NCBI GenBank assembly: GCA_009744235.1
Contig: WPHV01000009.1
Coordinates: forward strand, 124,001-188,000
Length of the DNA stretch: 64,000 nucleotides
Origin: Gillisella vitis
GTDB lineage: Bacteria; Pseudomonadota; Alphaproteobacteria; Rhizobiales; Rhizobiaceae
Direction: 5' to 3'
Below, in pieces: positions 36,697 to 46,242 of the stretch (positions are counted from its first letter, which is position 1; every line of letters begins with the position of its first letter). The notes under the pieces were generated by a model. It was given only the letters and a program-made list of their open reading frames with translations, made no database searches and was not told the DNA's origin. Made by a program: the position numbers and the translations under genes.

Positions 36697-38625
36697 TCAG
36701 GCCCAAACCGCCAATTGTTGCGGCTTAAGCACAGGGCCACCCAATAGGAAGGCACCCGATGCCGGAATGGTCCAGTCCACAGCCCCGTAATTGAAAGCAA
36801 AGGTCAGGTGGCCACGGCGGCGGATGCGGATATGCTCCGGCAAAACAAGGGTTTCGAGACCAGAATTTTCTGCCAGCACCGCCAGCGTCGAGGAGAGCAA
36901 AGCCTCGTCTGGCCAGCAGGCCAGATAGTGGTGGCCGTTCTGGCTCGTCAGGGCCGGGTCGCCGTTTTCGAATGTGGCGACGACGGTTGCCGTGGTCTCC
37001 AGATATTCCCGCCAGCGGATGGCCCGGCCCGAAACCGTGCCTGAAACGCTATCACCAAGACCGGGACGCAGCGAGGCGACCTGGGTTTGGCGCGTTCCGG
37101 TCAAAGGAGCCAGCGGACCGGGCGGCAAGTTTTCCGGAATACGGAATTTCTCGTCGCGTGAACCGGTGCGCGGGCCGTACAACACGACGGCATCGGTGCT
37201 TTTAAAGGCCGCGAGCGCCGTCTCATTGGCCTGCATCAGGCAGGGAACGAGCACCAATTTATAACCGGACAGATCGGCACCGGGACGTACAAAATCCACA
37301 TCGAGCCCCAGGCGGCGGGCTGCTTCGTACCAGCGGAACGCCAATTCCTCGTAGCGGAAATCCCGGCCCTGCGGCTGGATCGTCGTCGCCCAATAGCTGG
37401 CATAGTCATAGACCAGGGCCACAGGTGCCTGAACACTCTCTGGCAAATCGCCAAGCGCTGCCAGTTCGCCAGCCACAGCATGGGCTTCCAGCCCACCGAC
37501 CGACCATTCATCAAGCCCCGGCAGGTTGAGGCCAGCATGCATCTGCTCCTGCGCAAACGGTGCCTGGCGCCAGCGGAAATAGCTGACCACTTCTGCCCCA
37601 TGCGCCAGTGCTTCCCAGGTCCACAGCCTAACCATGCCGGGCTTGGGAACCGGGTTCCACGGTGCCCAATTGACCGGGCCGGGCTGCTGCTCCATCACCC
37701 AGAACCGGCCACGGCCAACACCGCGATAGAGATCATGGTGGAAGGGCGCGATGTCCGGATGGGAGGTTTCCGCCCAACGATTGCGCTCGTCTTCGGTAAA
37801 CGGGAATTTTTCGATGAAGCCGATCGGGTAGCTGTCCCAACTGGCGAGGTCGAGATTGTCGCCAACCTGAAAATGATCGAAATCATTGATGAAGCCCATG
37901 AAATTATGGGTGATCCAGCGGCCCGGTGAATGCTTGCGGATGATGTCCACCTGCATTTTATCATAGGCAGCCACCTGATCGGAGGAGAAGCGCCAGAAAT
38001 CCAACCGCTGCGCCGGGTTCGGCTCGGTCACGGTGCGGGTGGGCAGTTCGACTTCATCGAAACTGTTGAACTCCATCGACCAGAACACCGATCCCCAGGC
38101 TTCATTGAGTTGGTCAGTGGTCTGATACCGCATCCGCAGCCAGCGGCGGAAGGCCTTCAGGTCTTCAGGACCCCAGGACACCGTGGTGTCATGGCAACCA
38201 TATTCGTTATCGGTCTGCCAGCCGGCTATGCCCGGATGGGTGCCGTAGCGCTTGGCGATGACTTCAACGATTCGAGCGCTCTCGGCCCACCAGATTTCGC
38301 TGGAAAAACTGTAATGGCGGCGCGAGCCGAAGCCGCGCACAGTCCCGTCGGCATCATAGGGCGCAATGTCGGGATGCTCGTCCATCAACCATTTCGGCGG
38401 GGTGGCGGTCGGCGTGCCAAGCACCACCTTCAGGCCCGCCGCATGCAGAATATCGATGGCCCGGTCCAGCCATTCGAACGTGAACTGGCCCCGCCTCGCC
38501 TCCAGCCGCGACCAGGCGAATTCGCCGATGCGCACATAGGAAATGCCAAGCTTGCGCATGTTTTGCGCATCGATTTGCCATTGGCTCTCCGGCCAATGTT
38601 CAGGATAATAGCAAACGCCCAGCAT
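36697..38625 (-). CDS. GH42 beta-galactosidase
   Basis: 642 aa cytoplasmic glycosidase. MLGVCYYPEHWPESQW at the N-terminus and RIGEFAWSRLEARRGQF are GH42 signatures. The acid/base Glu is in GWQTDNEYG (about 147), and the nucleophile Glu lies in LWTWEALAHGAEVVSYFRW (about 309). The C-terminal trimerisation and beta domains end near PVLKPQQLAVWA. Its ATG shares a base with the stop (TAATG) of the ATPase gene upstream, so it is the last gene of the galactoside operon. With GH36 in the same operon it degrades imported alpha- and beta-galactosides. Confidence 0.92.
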   Translation of the reverse strand: MLGVCYYPEHWPESQWQIDAQNMRKLGISYVRIGEFAWSRLEARRGQFTFEWLDRAIDILHAAGLKVVLGTPTATPPKWLMDEHPDIAPYDADGTVRGFGSRRHYSFSSEIWWAESARIVEVIAKRYGTHPGIAGWQTDNEYGCHDTTVSWGPEDLKAFRRWLRMRYQTTDQLNEAWGSVFWSMEFNSFDEVELPTRTVTEPNPAQRLDFWRFSSDQVAAYDKMQVDIIRKHSPGRWITHNFMGFINDFDHFQVGDNLDLASWDSYPIGFIEKFPFTEDERNRWAETSHPDIAPFHHDLYRGVGRGRFWVMEQQPGPVNWAPWNPVPKPGMVRLWTWEALAHGAEVVSYFRWRQAPFAQEQMHAGLNLPGLDEWSVGGLEAHAVAGELAALGDLPESVQAPVALVYDYASYWATTIQPQGRDFRYEELAFRWYEAARRLGLDVDFVRPGADLSGYKLVLVPCLMQANETALAAFKSTDAVVLYGPRTGSRDEKFRIPENLPPGPLAPLTGTRQTQVASLRPGLGDSVSGTVSGRAIRWREYLETTATVVATFENGDPALTSQNGHHYLACWPDEALLSSTLAVLAENSGLETLVLPEHIRIRRRGHLTFAFNYGAVDWTIPASGAFLLGGPVLKPQQLAVWA

Positions 38626-39722
38626 TATCGTGTCAGGTCCCCGTTGATCACAGCCTTGCCTGCCTCGTCAAACAAATGACAAGCGGCGGCGGGAATGCCG
38701 ATAGACAGGGTTTCGCCCGGCTTGGCCGTCGCCAAGCCGTCCGCCTTGACGGATAGTTCGGTGCCATCGGCCAGAGTGACGAAAAACAGGGTTTCGGAGC
38801 CGAGATATTCGGCCAACCGCACCGGCCGCGACAAAACGAGGTCCCCCTTGCCCGTCGCATCGATATGTTCCGGGCGAATGCCGAGCGTCATCTTGCCCGG
38901 GCTGATTGCCTTGCCCTGCGCATCAAGCGTGATTGCCGCGCCATCGGCCAGCGTCACCACCACTTTGCCGCCGTCCGCAGGCGCGACGGTCACGGGCAGG
39001 ACATTCATTTTCGGCGAGCCGATAAAGCCTGCGACAAACAGGTTATTGGGGCGGTGATAAAGCTCCAGCGGCGTGCCGACCTGCTCGATCAGGCCAGCCG
39101 ATAGCACGACGATCTTGTCGGCCATGGTCATGGCTTCCACCTGATCATGGGTCACGTAGATCATCGTTGCCTTGAGGTCTTGATGCAGCTTGGACAGCTC
39201 CGTGCGCATCTGCACCCGAAGGGCGGCATCCAGATTGGACAGCGGCTCATCGAACAGGAAGACTTCCGGTTCACGCACGATGGCGCGGCCAATGGCGACA
39301 CGCTGGCGCTGGCCACCGGATAGTTGACCCGGCTTGCGCTCCATCAGCGCATCCAGTTGCAGCAGCTCGGCTGCCTTTTTGGTCCGTGCCTCAATCATCG
39401 GCTTGGGATGGCCGGTCATCTTCAGGCCAAAGCCGATATTGTCACGCACCGTCATATGCGGGTAGAGCGCATAGGATTGGAAAACCATGGCAACACCGCG
39501 CTCGGAGGGACCGATCCGGGTCATGTCCTTGCCGCCAATCGTCAGCCCACCGGAGGTGATATCCTCCAAGCCAGCGATCATCCGCAACAGGGTGGACTTG
39601 CCGCAGCCGGACGGGCCGACGAACACGCAGAATTCGCCGTCCTTGACGTCGAGATCGACGCCCTTGATGACGCTCAGCGCGCCGAATTGTTTCTTGACGC
39701 CCCGCAGGCTTACATCAGCCAT
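38625..39722 (-). CDS. Sugar ABC transporter ATP-binding protein (UgpC/MsmK type), galactoside operon
   Basis: 365 aa ATPase. Walker A GPSGCGKST, signature LSGGQRQRVAIGRAI, Walker B VFLFDEP and a C-terminal TOBE domain. It is related to the ATPase of the pectin locus but differs in the C-terminal regulatory part. The ATG at 39722 overlaps the end of the GH36 gene by 8 bp, and its stop overlaps the GH42 start, giving a tightly coupled chain. Confidence 0.92.
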   Translation of the reverse strand: MADVSLRGVKKQFGALSVIKGVDLDVKDGEFCVFVGPSGCGKSTLLRMIAGLEDITSGGLTIGGKDMTRIGPSERGVAMVFQSYALYPHMTVRDNIGFGLKMTGHPKPMIEARTKKAAELLQLDALMERKPGQLSGGQRQRVAIGRAIVREPEVFLFDEPLSNLDAALRVQMRTELSKLHQDLKATMIYVTHDQVEAMTMADKIVVLSAGLIEQVGTPLELYHRPNNLFVAGFIGSPKMNVLPVTVAPADGGKVVVTLADGAAITLDAQGKAISPGKMTLGIRPEHIDATGKGDLVLSRPVRLAEYLGSETLFFVTLADGTELSVKADGLATAKPGETLSIGIPAAACHLFDEAGKAVINGDLTR

Positions 39723-41820
39723 GGTGGTCTCCTCCCTCGACAGGTTCCAGTTCCAGCAGGATTGCGCTTTCCGGCCTCAGCATTGGCAGCGGCAAACCGC
39801 CAAGCTTGAGATCTGCAAGGTCAAACGTGACCTTGCCAGCCAACAGGCGCTTCTGCCCTTCGGATATACGAATGAAATTCGGTGAGGCCGGATGCGTGGC
39901 CGCAATTTTCCAGCGTCCGCCAATGCGGGTCACGCCATCAGGCAGGGTCAGCGGCTCCGGCTGCTCTCCCACCATCTGTGGCCCTTGGGCGACGAAAACC
40001 GCAATGCGCTTGCTGTCCGCCGCACCCCAGACATACCGTCCGTCACGCGGCTCCTTGGAGAAATTGGCGCCTGGCGCATGCAGCAGGGGCCGCAACCGCT
40101 TGTGGATGGCAATCCAGGTTTTCAGCTCAGCGCGTTCCTCGCCTTCCAGTTCCAGCGGGTTCAACTCGACGCCAAGGTGATAGGCCATTGCCACCAGCGC
40201 CCGGAAGGACAGCGTATGACGACGCTCTGTCTGGTGGTTTGGCGAGGCCGAAACATGGCTGCCAAGCACTTCCGGTGGCACGAAAACCGAGGCACCGCGC
40301 TGGATTTCAAGCCGCTCCAGCGCATCGGTGCAATCGGAAGTCCAGACCCGGTGGGTGCGGGCAAGCGCACCGTAATCAATCCGGCCACCGCCAGACGCAC
40401 AGCTTTCAATCTCCACCGCTGGATGAGCAGCCCGCACCCGGTCCATCAGCGCGTAGACGGCGCGGGTCTGGGTGGAAATTTTCGCCCGCCCATCGCGCCC
40501 ACCTGCATGGGTCAGGTCGCGGTTCATGTCCCATTTGACATAGGACACAGCATGATCGGCCAGCACCGCGTCGATCTTCTCAAACAGATAATCGCTCACC
40601 TCTGGCCGTGTCAGGTCCAGCACCAGTTGGTTACGGGATGTCAGCAAAGGGCGGCCCTTGACCTGCAAGACCCAGTCGGGATGCAGCTCATAGAGGGTGG
40701 AGACCGGGTTGACCATTTCCGGCTCGAACCAGATGCCGAACTGCATGCCAAGACCGGTGACGTGATCGACCAGCGGCAACAGACCCTCAGGATATTTGCG
40801 GGCGTCGATGTCCCAATCGCCAAGACTGGTCGTGTCATCGTCACGCTTGCCAAACCAGCCGTCATCCAGCACGAAACGCTCGATGCCAAGCTCGGCAGCG
40901 GATGTCGCCTGCGCCTTGAGCGAACCCATCTGGTGGTCGAAATAATTGCCCTCCCAGGTATTCAAGGTCACCGGACGCGGCGACATCGCACCATCAGGCC
41001 AATGCATGAGATCATCGCGGACAAAAGCATGGAACGCCGCCCGATCCGCACCGGCATAGGCAACCGGGCTGCGATAGCTCTCGCCCGGCGCAAGGATCGT
41101 TTCGCCAGGCTCGAAGACTTCGCCGAGATGCACAAGGCGGCGACCATCGTCCAGCCGGTCGATGACGATCTGGTGGTTGCCGCTCCAACCCAGCGCCACG
41201 CCGAAGCTTTGCCCCTCGCCTTCGATTGTCAGCATCGGAAAGCGGTCATGGGAGGTACGGCCCCGGCGGCTTTCCTGCGCCCAAAGGCCCGTTCCCAACC
41301 TCTCGCGCCGGGTCTGGAATTCACGGCCCCACATGCCGGTAAAGCTGACCACATCGACCTGCCCGGCTTCTGCCGGAAAGCTCGCCGCCATGCAGCGATC
41401 CAGGATGTAATCCTCACTGCCGATATTCTTGATGTCGGTGGCGACACCGATCACGCCCGACGGGAAGGTTTCGAAACGTAGCGTGATCGCCATGCCCGCC
41501 ACAGCATCCTGAGCGCAAAGCAGCGTGATCCGCCCAGTCTTTTCCACCGTCCAATCGGCAAATTGCAGGATGAAATCACGACCGGATCGATGACCGGAAA
41601 TGGCAGGCCAGCCGAAAAACCCCATGCCGCCCACCGGCAACAGCACCGCGGAAGGCACCGCATCATCCATGCCGTTGATGCGGCTGGAGCGCTCGACCTC
41701 GGACAAAGCCGAGCCGGAAACGGATGTCTGGCCAAAGCCGATAATTTCAGGCATGCCGATTTCCGGCATCCGCAGGCTCAAAACAAGCCCGTTCACGCCA
41801 ATCTTTACAATATCATTCAT
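39715..41820 (-). CDS. GH36 alpha-galactosidase
   Basis: 701 aa. It has the GH36 barrel with NTWEGNYFDH, VLDDGWFGKRDDDTTSLGDW, the nucleophile in YVKWDMNRDLTH (Asp) and the acid/base in WTSDCTDALERLEIQ (Asp). No signal peptide is present, so it acts on imported raffinose-type sugars or melibiose in the cytoplasm. It starts at ATG 41820, overlapping the permease stop (ATGA). The frame stays open far upstream into the permease gene, but that extension is antisense-free shadow of permease coding and was rejected. Confidence 0.92.
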   Translation of the reverse strand: MNDIVKIGVNGLVLSLRMPEIGMPEIIGFGQTSVSGSALSEVERSSRINGMDDAVPSAVLLPVGGMGFFGWPAISGHRSGRDFILQFADWTVEKTGRITLLCAQDAVAGMAITLRFETFPSGVIGVATDIKNIGSEDYILDRCMAASFPAEAGQVDVVSFTGMWGREFQTRRERLGTGLWAQESRRGRTSHDRFPMLTIEGEGQSFGVALGWSGNHQIVIDRLDDGRRLVHLGEVFEPGETILAPGESYRSPVAYAGADRAAFHAFVRDDLMHWPDGAMSPRPVTLNTWEGNYFDHQMGSLKAQATSAAELGIERFVLDDGWFGKRDDDTTSLGDWDIDARKYPEGLLPLVDHVTGLGMQFGIWFEPEMVNPVSTLYELHPDWVLQVKGRPLLTSRNQLVLDLTRPEVSDYLFEKIDAVLADHAVSYVKWDMNRDLTHAGGRDGRAKISTQTRAVYALMDRVRAAHPAVEIESCASGGGRIDYGALARTHRVWTSDCTDALERLEIQRGASVFVPPEVLGSHVSASPNHQTERRHTLSFRALVAMAYHLGVELNPLELEGEERAELKTWIAIHKRLRPLLHAPGANFSKEPRDGRYVWGAADSKRIAVFVAQGPQMVGEQPEPLTLPDGVTRIGGRWKIAATHPASPNFIRISEGQKRLLAGKVTFDLADLKLGGLPLPMLRPESAILLELEPVEGGDHHG

Positions 41821-42668
41821 CCCTTGGTTGCTCCAAGTGTCAGCCCGGCGATGAAATGCCGCTGCATCAGGAAAAACATGGCGACCGGTGGCAAAGCCGC
41901 GACGATCGATCCGGCGGAAACCAGGTTCCAGGCGGCGACCCATTGGCCGTTCAGCGAATAAAGCCCCGCCGTGACAGGCATGGCGGCCTGGCTCTGCACC
42001 AGAACCGTGGCCCAGAAATAGTCGTTCCAGACAAAGGTGAAGACCAGCACGGACAGCGCCGCAATGGCGGGCCGCATCAACGGCAGCACGATATAGCGAA
42101 AGATCCGCCATTCCGACACGCCCTCGACCCGCGCCGATTCGATCAGCGCAAACGGCAGGCCCTTGATGAAGTTGCGCATGAACAGCGTGCAAAAGCCGGT
42201 CTGGAAGGCGACGTGAAACAGCACCAGGCCGGTGACTGTATCATACAGCCCCATTTTCAGCGTCATGTCGCGCACCGGCACCATGAGGATCTGGAAGGGA
42301 ATGAAATTACCGGCAACGAACAGGCAGAACAGAACGATATTGCCCTTGAACTTATAGGTCGCCAACGCGAACCCGGTCAGGCAGGACAGCGCAACAGCAC
42401 CGATCACGGTTGGAATAGTGATCTTGAAGGAATTGAGAATGTACCAGCCCAGCGGCGAATTCTGAAACACCGCGGAATAGTTTTCGACGCCGGCAAAGCC
42501 GGAGGGAATGCCGAAATAATTGCCAGCGGCCAGATCGCCCGGAGGACGCACCGAGGTCAGCGCCACGCCCAGCAAGGGCAACAGCCAGAGAACCAGCGCG
42601 ACAGGCAGAACGAGATTATAGCCGAACCGGACAATCGGCGAGGCCTTCTGGATCGGGGTCGGAAACAT
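41817..42668 (-). CDS. Sugar ABC transporter permease (MalG type), galactoside operon
   Basis: 283 aa inner-membrane protein, six helices. The EAA loop is ESARVEGVSEWRIFRYIVLP, with Glu-Ser in place of Glu-Ala at the first positions. The first helix is LVLPVALVLWLLPLLGVAL. It overlaps the next permease gene at one base and GH36 by 4 bp. It forms the channel with the MalF-like partner. Confidence 0.9.
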   Translation of the reverse strand: MFPTPIQKASPIVRFGYNLVLPVALVLWLLPLLGVALTSVRPPGDLAAGNYFGIPSGFAGVENYSAVFQNSPLGWYILNSFKITIPTVIGAVALSCLTGFALATYKFKGNIVLFCLFVAGNFIPFQILMVPVRDMTLKMGLYDTVTGLVLFHVAFQTGFCTLFMRNFIKGLPFALIESARVEGVSEWRIFRYIVLPLMRPAIAALSVLVFTFVWNDYFWATVLVQSQAAMPVTAGLYSLNGQWVAAWNLVSAGSIVAALPPVAMFFLMQRHFIAGLTLGATKG

Positions 42669-43576
42669 CAGCTATTCCTTTCCTGGCCGATCATCCGCAC
42701 GACGAACAGCGTGATGAACACCATCATGATCAGGAACAGGACGACGGCGATGGCCGCGCCATAGCCCATGCGGAACCCGTATTCCGACAGCGCCTCCTCA
42801 TACATATAATAGGACAGCACCCGGCTGGAGCCGTAGGGGCCGCCAGCCGTCATGATCGACACGAGGTCGAAGGAGCGCAGCGCGCCAATCACCGTCACCA
42901 CCATGGCGATGAAGGTGGCGGGCGCCAGCTGCGGCAGGATAATGTTCTTGAGCAACGACCAGCCCTTGGCGCCATCCATGCGGGCGGCTTCCACCTGCTC
43001 TGGATTGATGTTGTTGAGACCGGTCAGATACAGGATCATGCAATAGGCGGTCTGCGGCCAAAGGCCAGCGACGATAATGCCATAAGTGACGAACCGCTCA
43101 TCGGCCAGAACCGCGAAATCCAGCCCGGTCAGATGCTTGATCAGCACGGAAAACAGCCCGAAATTCGGCGCATAGAACCAGGTGAACATCAGGCCGACCA
43201 CGACTTGGCTGATGACGAAGGGGAAGAAAAACAACGACTTGTATAGCCGGATGCCCGTGACCGTCTGGTTGAGAAACAGTGCCACGGCCAATCCGCCGGG
43301 AATGGCCAGAAGGTAGAGCACCAGCCAGATCAGGTTGTTTTGCAGCGAGGTATAAAAGGCCTCGTCGCCGAGCAATTCCTGATAGTTTCCAAGCCCGATC
43401 CAGACTTTTTCACCGATACCGTCCCAATCGTGAAAGCTGATCCAGACAGACTGGAAAATCGGCAATACGACATAGACGACGAACATCACCAGTCCGGGCG
43501 CTAAAAACAGCCAGGGGGCAATGCGTTGCTGGTGACGTTTCCAAAATCCGGATGAAACAGGAGCAGCAGTGCTCAC
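42668..43576 (-). CDS. Sugar ABC transporter permease (MalF type), galactoside operon
   Basis: 302 aa. A GTG start at 43576 is proposed because GGAGG stands 7 nt ahead (GGAGGTGCTGCC-GTG); the in-frame ATG at 43606 has no ribosome site. Six helices, with the EAA loop EAARMDGAKGWSLLKNIILP. It follows the binding-protein gene after a hairpin that likely lowers its expression relative to the binding protein. Confidence 0.88.
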   Translation of the reverse strand: MSTAAPVSSGFWKRHQQRIAPWLFLAPGLVMFVVYVVLPIFQSVWISFHDWDGIGEKVWIGLGNYQELLGDEAFYTSLQNNLIWLVLYLLAIPGGLAVALFLNQTVTGIRLYKSLFFFPFVISQVVVGLMFTWFYAPNFGLFSVLIKHLTGLDFAVLADERFVTYGIIVAGLWPQTAYCMILYLTGLNNINPEQVEAARMDGAKGWSLLKNIILPQLAPATFIAMVVTVIGALRSFDLVSIMTAGGPYGSSRVLSYYMYEEALSEYGFRMGYGAAIAVVLFLIMMVFITLFVVRMIGQERNS

Positions 43577-43639
43577 GGCAGCACCTCCGTTAATGCAAGG
43601 GCTCAAGGATGCCGGAGCATCCTAGCCGTTCTGTGACTG

Positions 43640-43677
43640 AAAAACCGGACGGATGCCGCCTTGGCAACATCCGTCCG
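43640..43677 (-). terminator. Intercistronic terminator-like hairpin after the galactoside binding protein
   Basis: CGGACGGATG (43646-43655) and CATCCGTCCG (43668-43677) form a perfect 10-bp stem. On the minus strand GGTTTTTCAG follows. Such hairpins between a binding-protein gene and permease genes usually give excess binding protein. Confidence 0.65.
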
Positions 43678-43690
43678 TCGAGAGAGCCGC

Positions 43691-44923
43691 TTATTTATAA
43701 ACGCGGGCGCGGACCTTATCGAGGCGGGCCAGGATGGCATCGACCTTGTCAGGCTTGACCATGAATTCCTGGAAGCCTTCCATACCGGCCTTGGCCATGT
43801 CGGCGGGCGCGTCACGGTCATAGAATTGCGCCAGCGCATAAGCGCTCGACAGCATGTCGAAACCGGCGCTCAGGAACGGATCGCTGGATTTTTCCGACTT
43901 GTTGTTGATCGGCAGCTGGCCAAGAGTGGCGTTCATCTTGGTCTGCGTTTCCGGCTTTGCGAGATAAGCCAGGAACTTGCGCGCATCCGTCTTGTTCTTG
44001 GCGCCCGAGGGGATGTGGAAGGATTCGGTCGGCGCATCTTCTGCCCGCGGCAGGCCGGGGGTGATTTCCGGGAATTGCAGGAAGCCGATCTGCTCTTCCT
44101 TCAACCCGCCATCTTTCATCGGCGCAACGGCAAAGTTACCCATTAGATACATCGCCGCCTTGCCCTGCACGAATTGCGGCATGGCATCCTGCCAATCAAG
44201 TGCTGCATGGTTGGCGATGAAATAGCCGGGCTTGATCAGTTCATCCCATTTCGCAAACACGGCTTTGACGCGCGGATCGGTGTAAGGCACCTTTCCGGCA
44301 GTCAGGTCCATGTGGAATTCATAGCCGTTGACGCGCAGGTCGAGATAGTCGAACCAGCCTGCCGTCGGCCACAACGCCTTGGTACCGATGGTAAAGGGCG
44401 TAATGCCGGCCTTTTTCAGCTTGTCGCAGGCCGCCAGCAACTCGGGCCAGGTCTTGGGCGGCGTGATGCCTTGTGCGGCGAAGATATCCTTGCGGTAATA
44501 AATACCCCATTGATAGGTGGAATAGGGAATGCCCCATTTCTTGCCATCGATTTCCATCGACTTGGTGGCGGATTTCAACTGATTGTTGAGATCGTCCTTG
44601 GCCCAGATATCGCTGACATCCTCGAACAGGCCAGCCTTGACGAAGGGTGCCATGCGGTTGCCAGAATACCAGGACACAACATCCGGCGCATCAGCTGTCA
44701 GAAAGTTGCGGATCGCGGATTTATAGCCCTCGTGGTCGAAATTGTTCCACTTGACCGTCACATCAGGATTGGCGGCCTGGAAATCCTTCAGCAGCTCTTC
44801 CATCGCCTTTTTCGGCGTCGGGTCCGACTGATCGGAATTGAGCACAATCTGACCAGCAAAGGCCGTTGACATGGTCAATGCGTAGCCAAGCGCCAAGCTT
44901 GGCATCATTTTAAAACAAATCAT
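43691..44923 (-). CDS. Sugar ABC transporter substrate-binding protein, galactoside operon
   Basis: 410 aa periplasmic protein. The signal peptide MICFKMMPSLALGYALTMST ends near AFA-G (about residue 23). The mature part begins with the usual strand GQIVLNSDQSDPTPKKAMEE and has the family-1 sugar-binding fold. GGGGAGGAATGTG precedes the ATG at 44923. First gene of an operon that runs binding protein, two permeases, GH36, ATPase, GH42. Confidence 0.9.
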   Translation of the reverse strand: MICFKMMPSLALGYALTMSTAFAGQIVLNSDQSDPTPKKAMEELLKDFQAANPDVTVKWNNFDHEGYKSAIRNFLTADAPDVVSWYSGNRMAPFVKAGLFEDVSDIWAKDDLNNQLKSATKSMEIDGKKWGIPYSTYQWGIYYRKDIFAAQGITPPKTWPELLAACDKLKKAGITPFTIGTKALWPTAGWFDYLDLRVNGYEFHMDLTAGKVPYTDPRVKAVFAKWDELIKPGYFIANHAALDWQDAMPQFVQGKAAMYLMGNFAVAPMKDGGLKEEQIGFLQFPEITPGLPRAEDAPTESFHIPSGAKNKTDARKFLAYLAKPETQTKMNATLGQLPINNKSEKSSDPFLSAGFDMLSSAYALAQFYDRDAPADMAKAGMEGFQEFMVKPDKVDAILARLDKVRARVYK

Positions 44924-44955
44924 CACATTCCTCCCCGGAATCATTGTCTGCGGTA

Positions 44956-45001
44956 TGACAGTAACCTTGTCGCCTCCAGAAGGCATTCAAGGTCGCTGTC
45001 A
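44956..45001. promoter_or_regulatory. Large symmetric site in the galactoside divergent promoter
   Basis: TGACAG-TA-ACCTT (44956-44968) mirrors AAGGT-CG-CTGTCA (44989-45001) around a 20-bp centre. It ends 33 bp before the binding-protein start, in the 265-bp gap shared with the AraC gene. It may be an operator or a leader hairpin. Confidence 0.45.
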
Positions 45002-45188
45002 CATTTTATATCTCCAGCATGATGTCTTGCCTTAGCCAAACGGTCCCAAGACAACCTGCCCTCTCTGCAACTTTCAGCTTCTTTGCGTCCGCCTCCTGCA
45101 AATGCGCCTTGACCGTGCGCCAGAAAGCCGCAATCTACCTCCGAAATTCAGGCTTAGAATTCCGGTATCCTAAGATTTTCGGTGTGAA

Positions 45189-46124
45189 ATGGCTCGACGT
45201 CCTCCCTTGATCAACAGACTTGGTGCAACACCTGTACACCCCGAGCGCGATCCCGCCCACCCCTTGGTTGTATTCGGCGATAACAGCTTCTGCGCCGGGG
45301 AATTGATGGACGTCCAGAAGATGGCCGGGCCGCATATGCACAGCCAGATCGAGCTGAACTTCGTGCTGGAAGGCGCGATGACCTATTGGTTCGACGGACG
45401 GGAGCTGACGATTTCGGAAGGCAGGCTCTGCCTGTTCTGGGGGATGATCCCCCATCAGGTCATCGACCGGCGGGAAGGCACTCGCTTCATCTGTCTTTAT
45501 GTGCCGATGTCGGTGTTTCTGGGATTGGCCAGCCTCAGCCAGTTTCGCGATTCGGTGTTTCGCGGCGCCGTCATCGAGGCTTTGCATCTGCGGGCCTGGG
45601 ACCGTGAAATCTTTCTGCGCTGGCGCGACGAATTGCTGGGCGGCGATGAAGGCGATATCGAGATCGTCCGCTCCGAACTGACAGCTCGCCTGATGCGTAT
45701 CGAGCGGGATGGCTGGCGCGACCTGCGTGAGCAGGGATCGGCGCTGGCAAGCCTTGGCCAACGTGATGCGGGCTGGATGCTGCATGTGGAAAAAATGCTG
45801 CGCTTCATCGGCGAACACGCCCCCGACACGATTTCTGCCGAGGATGTCGGCCGCGCCGCCGGCCTGCATCCCAACTATGCCATGAGCCTGTTCAAGCGTG
45901 CCGTTGGCACCACCATCAACCAGGCGATCATCCGCCACCGGCTGGACACTGCCCAATCGCTGCTGATTTCCTCCGACATGCCAATTACCGAAGTTGCCTA
46001 CGAATCCGGTTTCGGCTCACTCTCGACGTTTTACGAGGCATTCCAGCGCCGGTTCATGGAAAAACCGGTCCAATATCGCCGCCGGATGCGGGCAAAAGGC
46101 ACGGCGGCGCAGGCAATCGCATAA
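45189..46124 (+). CDS. AraC-family activator of the galactoside operon
   Basis: 311 aa. The N-terminal cupin-like arm (GPHMHSQIELNFVLEGAMTY and FWGMIPHQVIDR) resembles MelR-type sensors. The C-terminus has both AraC helix-turn-helix units (ISAEDVGRAAGLHPNYAMSL and ITEVAYESGFGSLSTFYEAF). It is divergent from the galactoside transport operon, so activation by melibiose or related sugars is likely. The ribosome site is weak (TCGGTG), and a CTTAG/CTAAG inverted pair (45153-45174) lies just upstream of the start, a possible self-control site. Confidence 0.85.
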   Translation: MARRPPLINRLGATPVHPERDPAHPLVVFGDNSFCAGELMDVQKMAGPHMHSQIELNFVLEGAMTYWFDGRELTISEGRLCLFWGMIPHQVIDRREGTRFICLYVPMSVFLGLASLSQFRDSVFRGAVIEALHLRAWDREIFLRWRDELLGGDEGDIEIVRSELTARLMRIERDGWRDLREQGSALASLGQRDAGWMLHVEKMLRFIGEHAPDTISAEDVGRAAGLHPNYAMSLFKRAVGTTINQAIIRHRLDTAQSLLISSDMPITEVAYESGFGSLSTFYEAFQRRFMEKPVQYRRRMRAKGTAAQAIA

Positions 46125-46147
46125 AACGCCTTGCTCGATGATAAATA

Positions 46148-46162
46148 TGATTATTATTATCA
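46148..46162. promoter_or_regulatory. RirA-type iron-responsive operator (IRO box)
   Basis: TGA-TTATTATTA-TCA fits the TGA-N9-TCA IRO motif recognised by RirA, the iron-sulfur repressor of rhizobial iron genes. It sits 8 bp upstream of a -35-like TTGACG, so it would repress the fhuF-like gene when iron is plentiful. Confidence 0.65.
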
Positions 46163-46169
46163 TGTTTTC

Positions 46170-46198
46170 TTGACGCCTGAAAATCCGCGTTCTAATCT
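46170..46198 (+). promoter_or_regulatory. Candidate sigma70 promoter of the fhuF-like gene
   Basis: TTGACG (46170-46175), 17-bp spacer, TAATCT (46193-46198). Transcription would begin near 46205, which makes the upstream TTG at 46204 unlikely as start and supports ATG 46243. Confidence 0.5.
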
Positions 46199-46242
46199 GC
46201 GGTTTGTTGCAGCAAGCAATCGATCAAGCGGCGGAAAAAACC

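Noticed and set aside
39892..41481. 529-codon plus-strand frame opposite the GH36 gene
   Set aside because: Antisense to catalytic GH36 motifs; low-complexity His/Arg composition; no ribosome site.
41820..42192. Upstream extension of the GH36 frame into the permease gene
   Set aside because: The region codes for the permease in another frame. GH36 homology begins at the ATG at 41820, which overlaps the permease stop.
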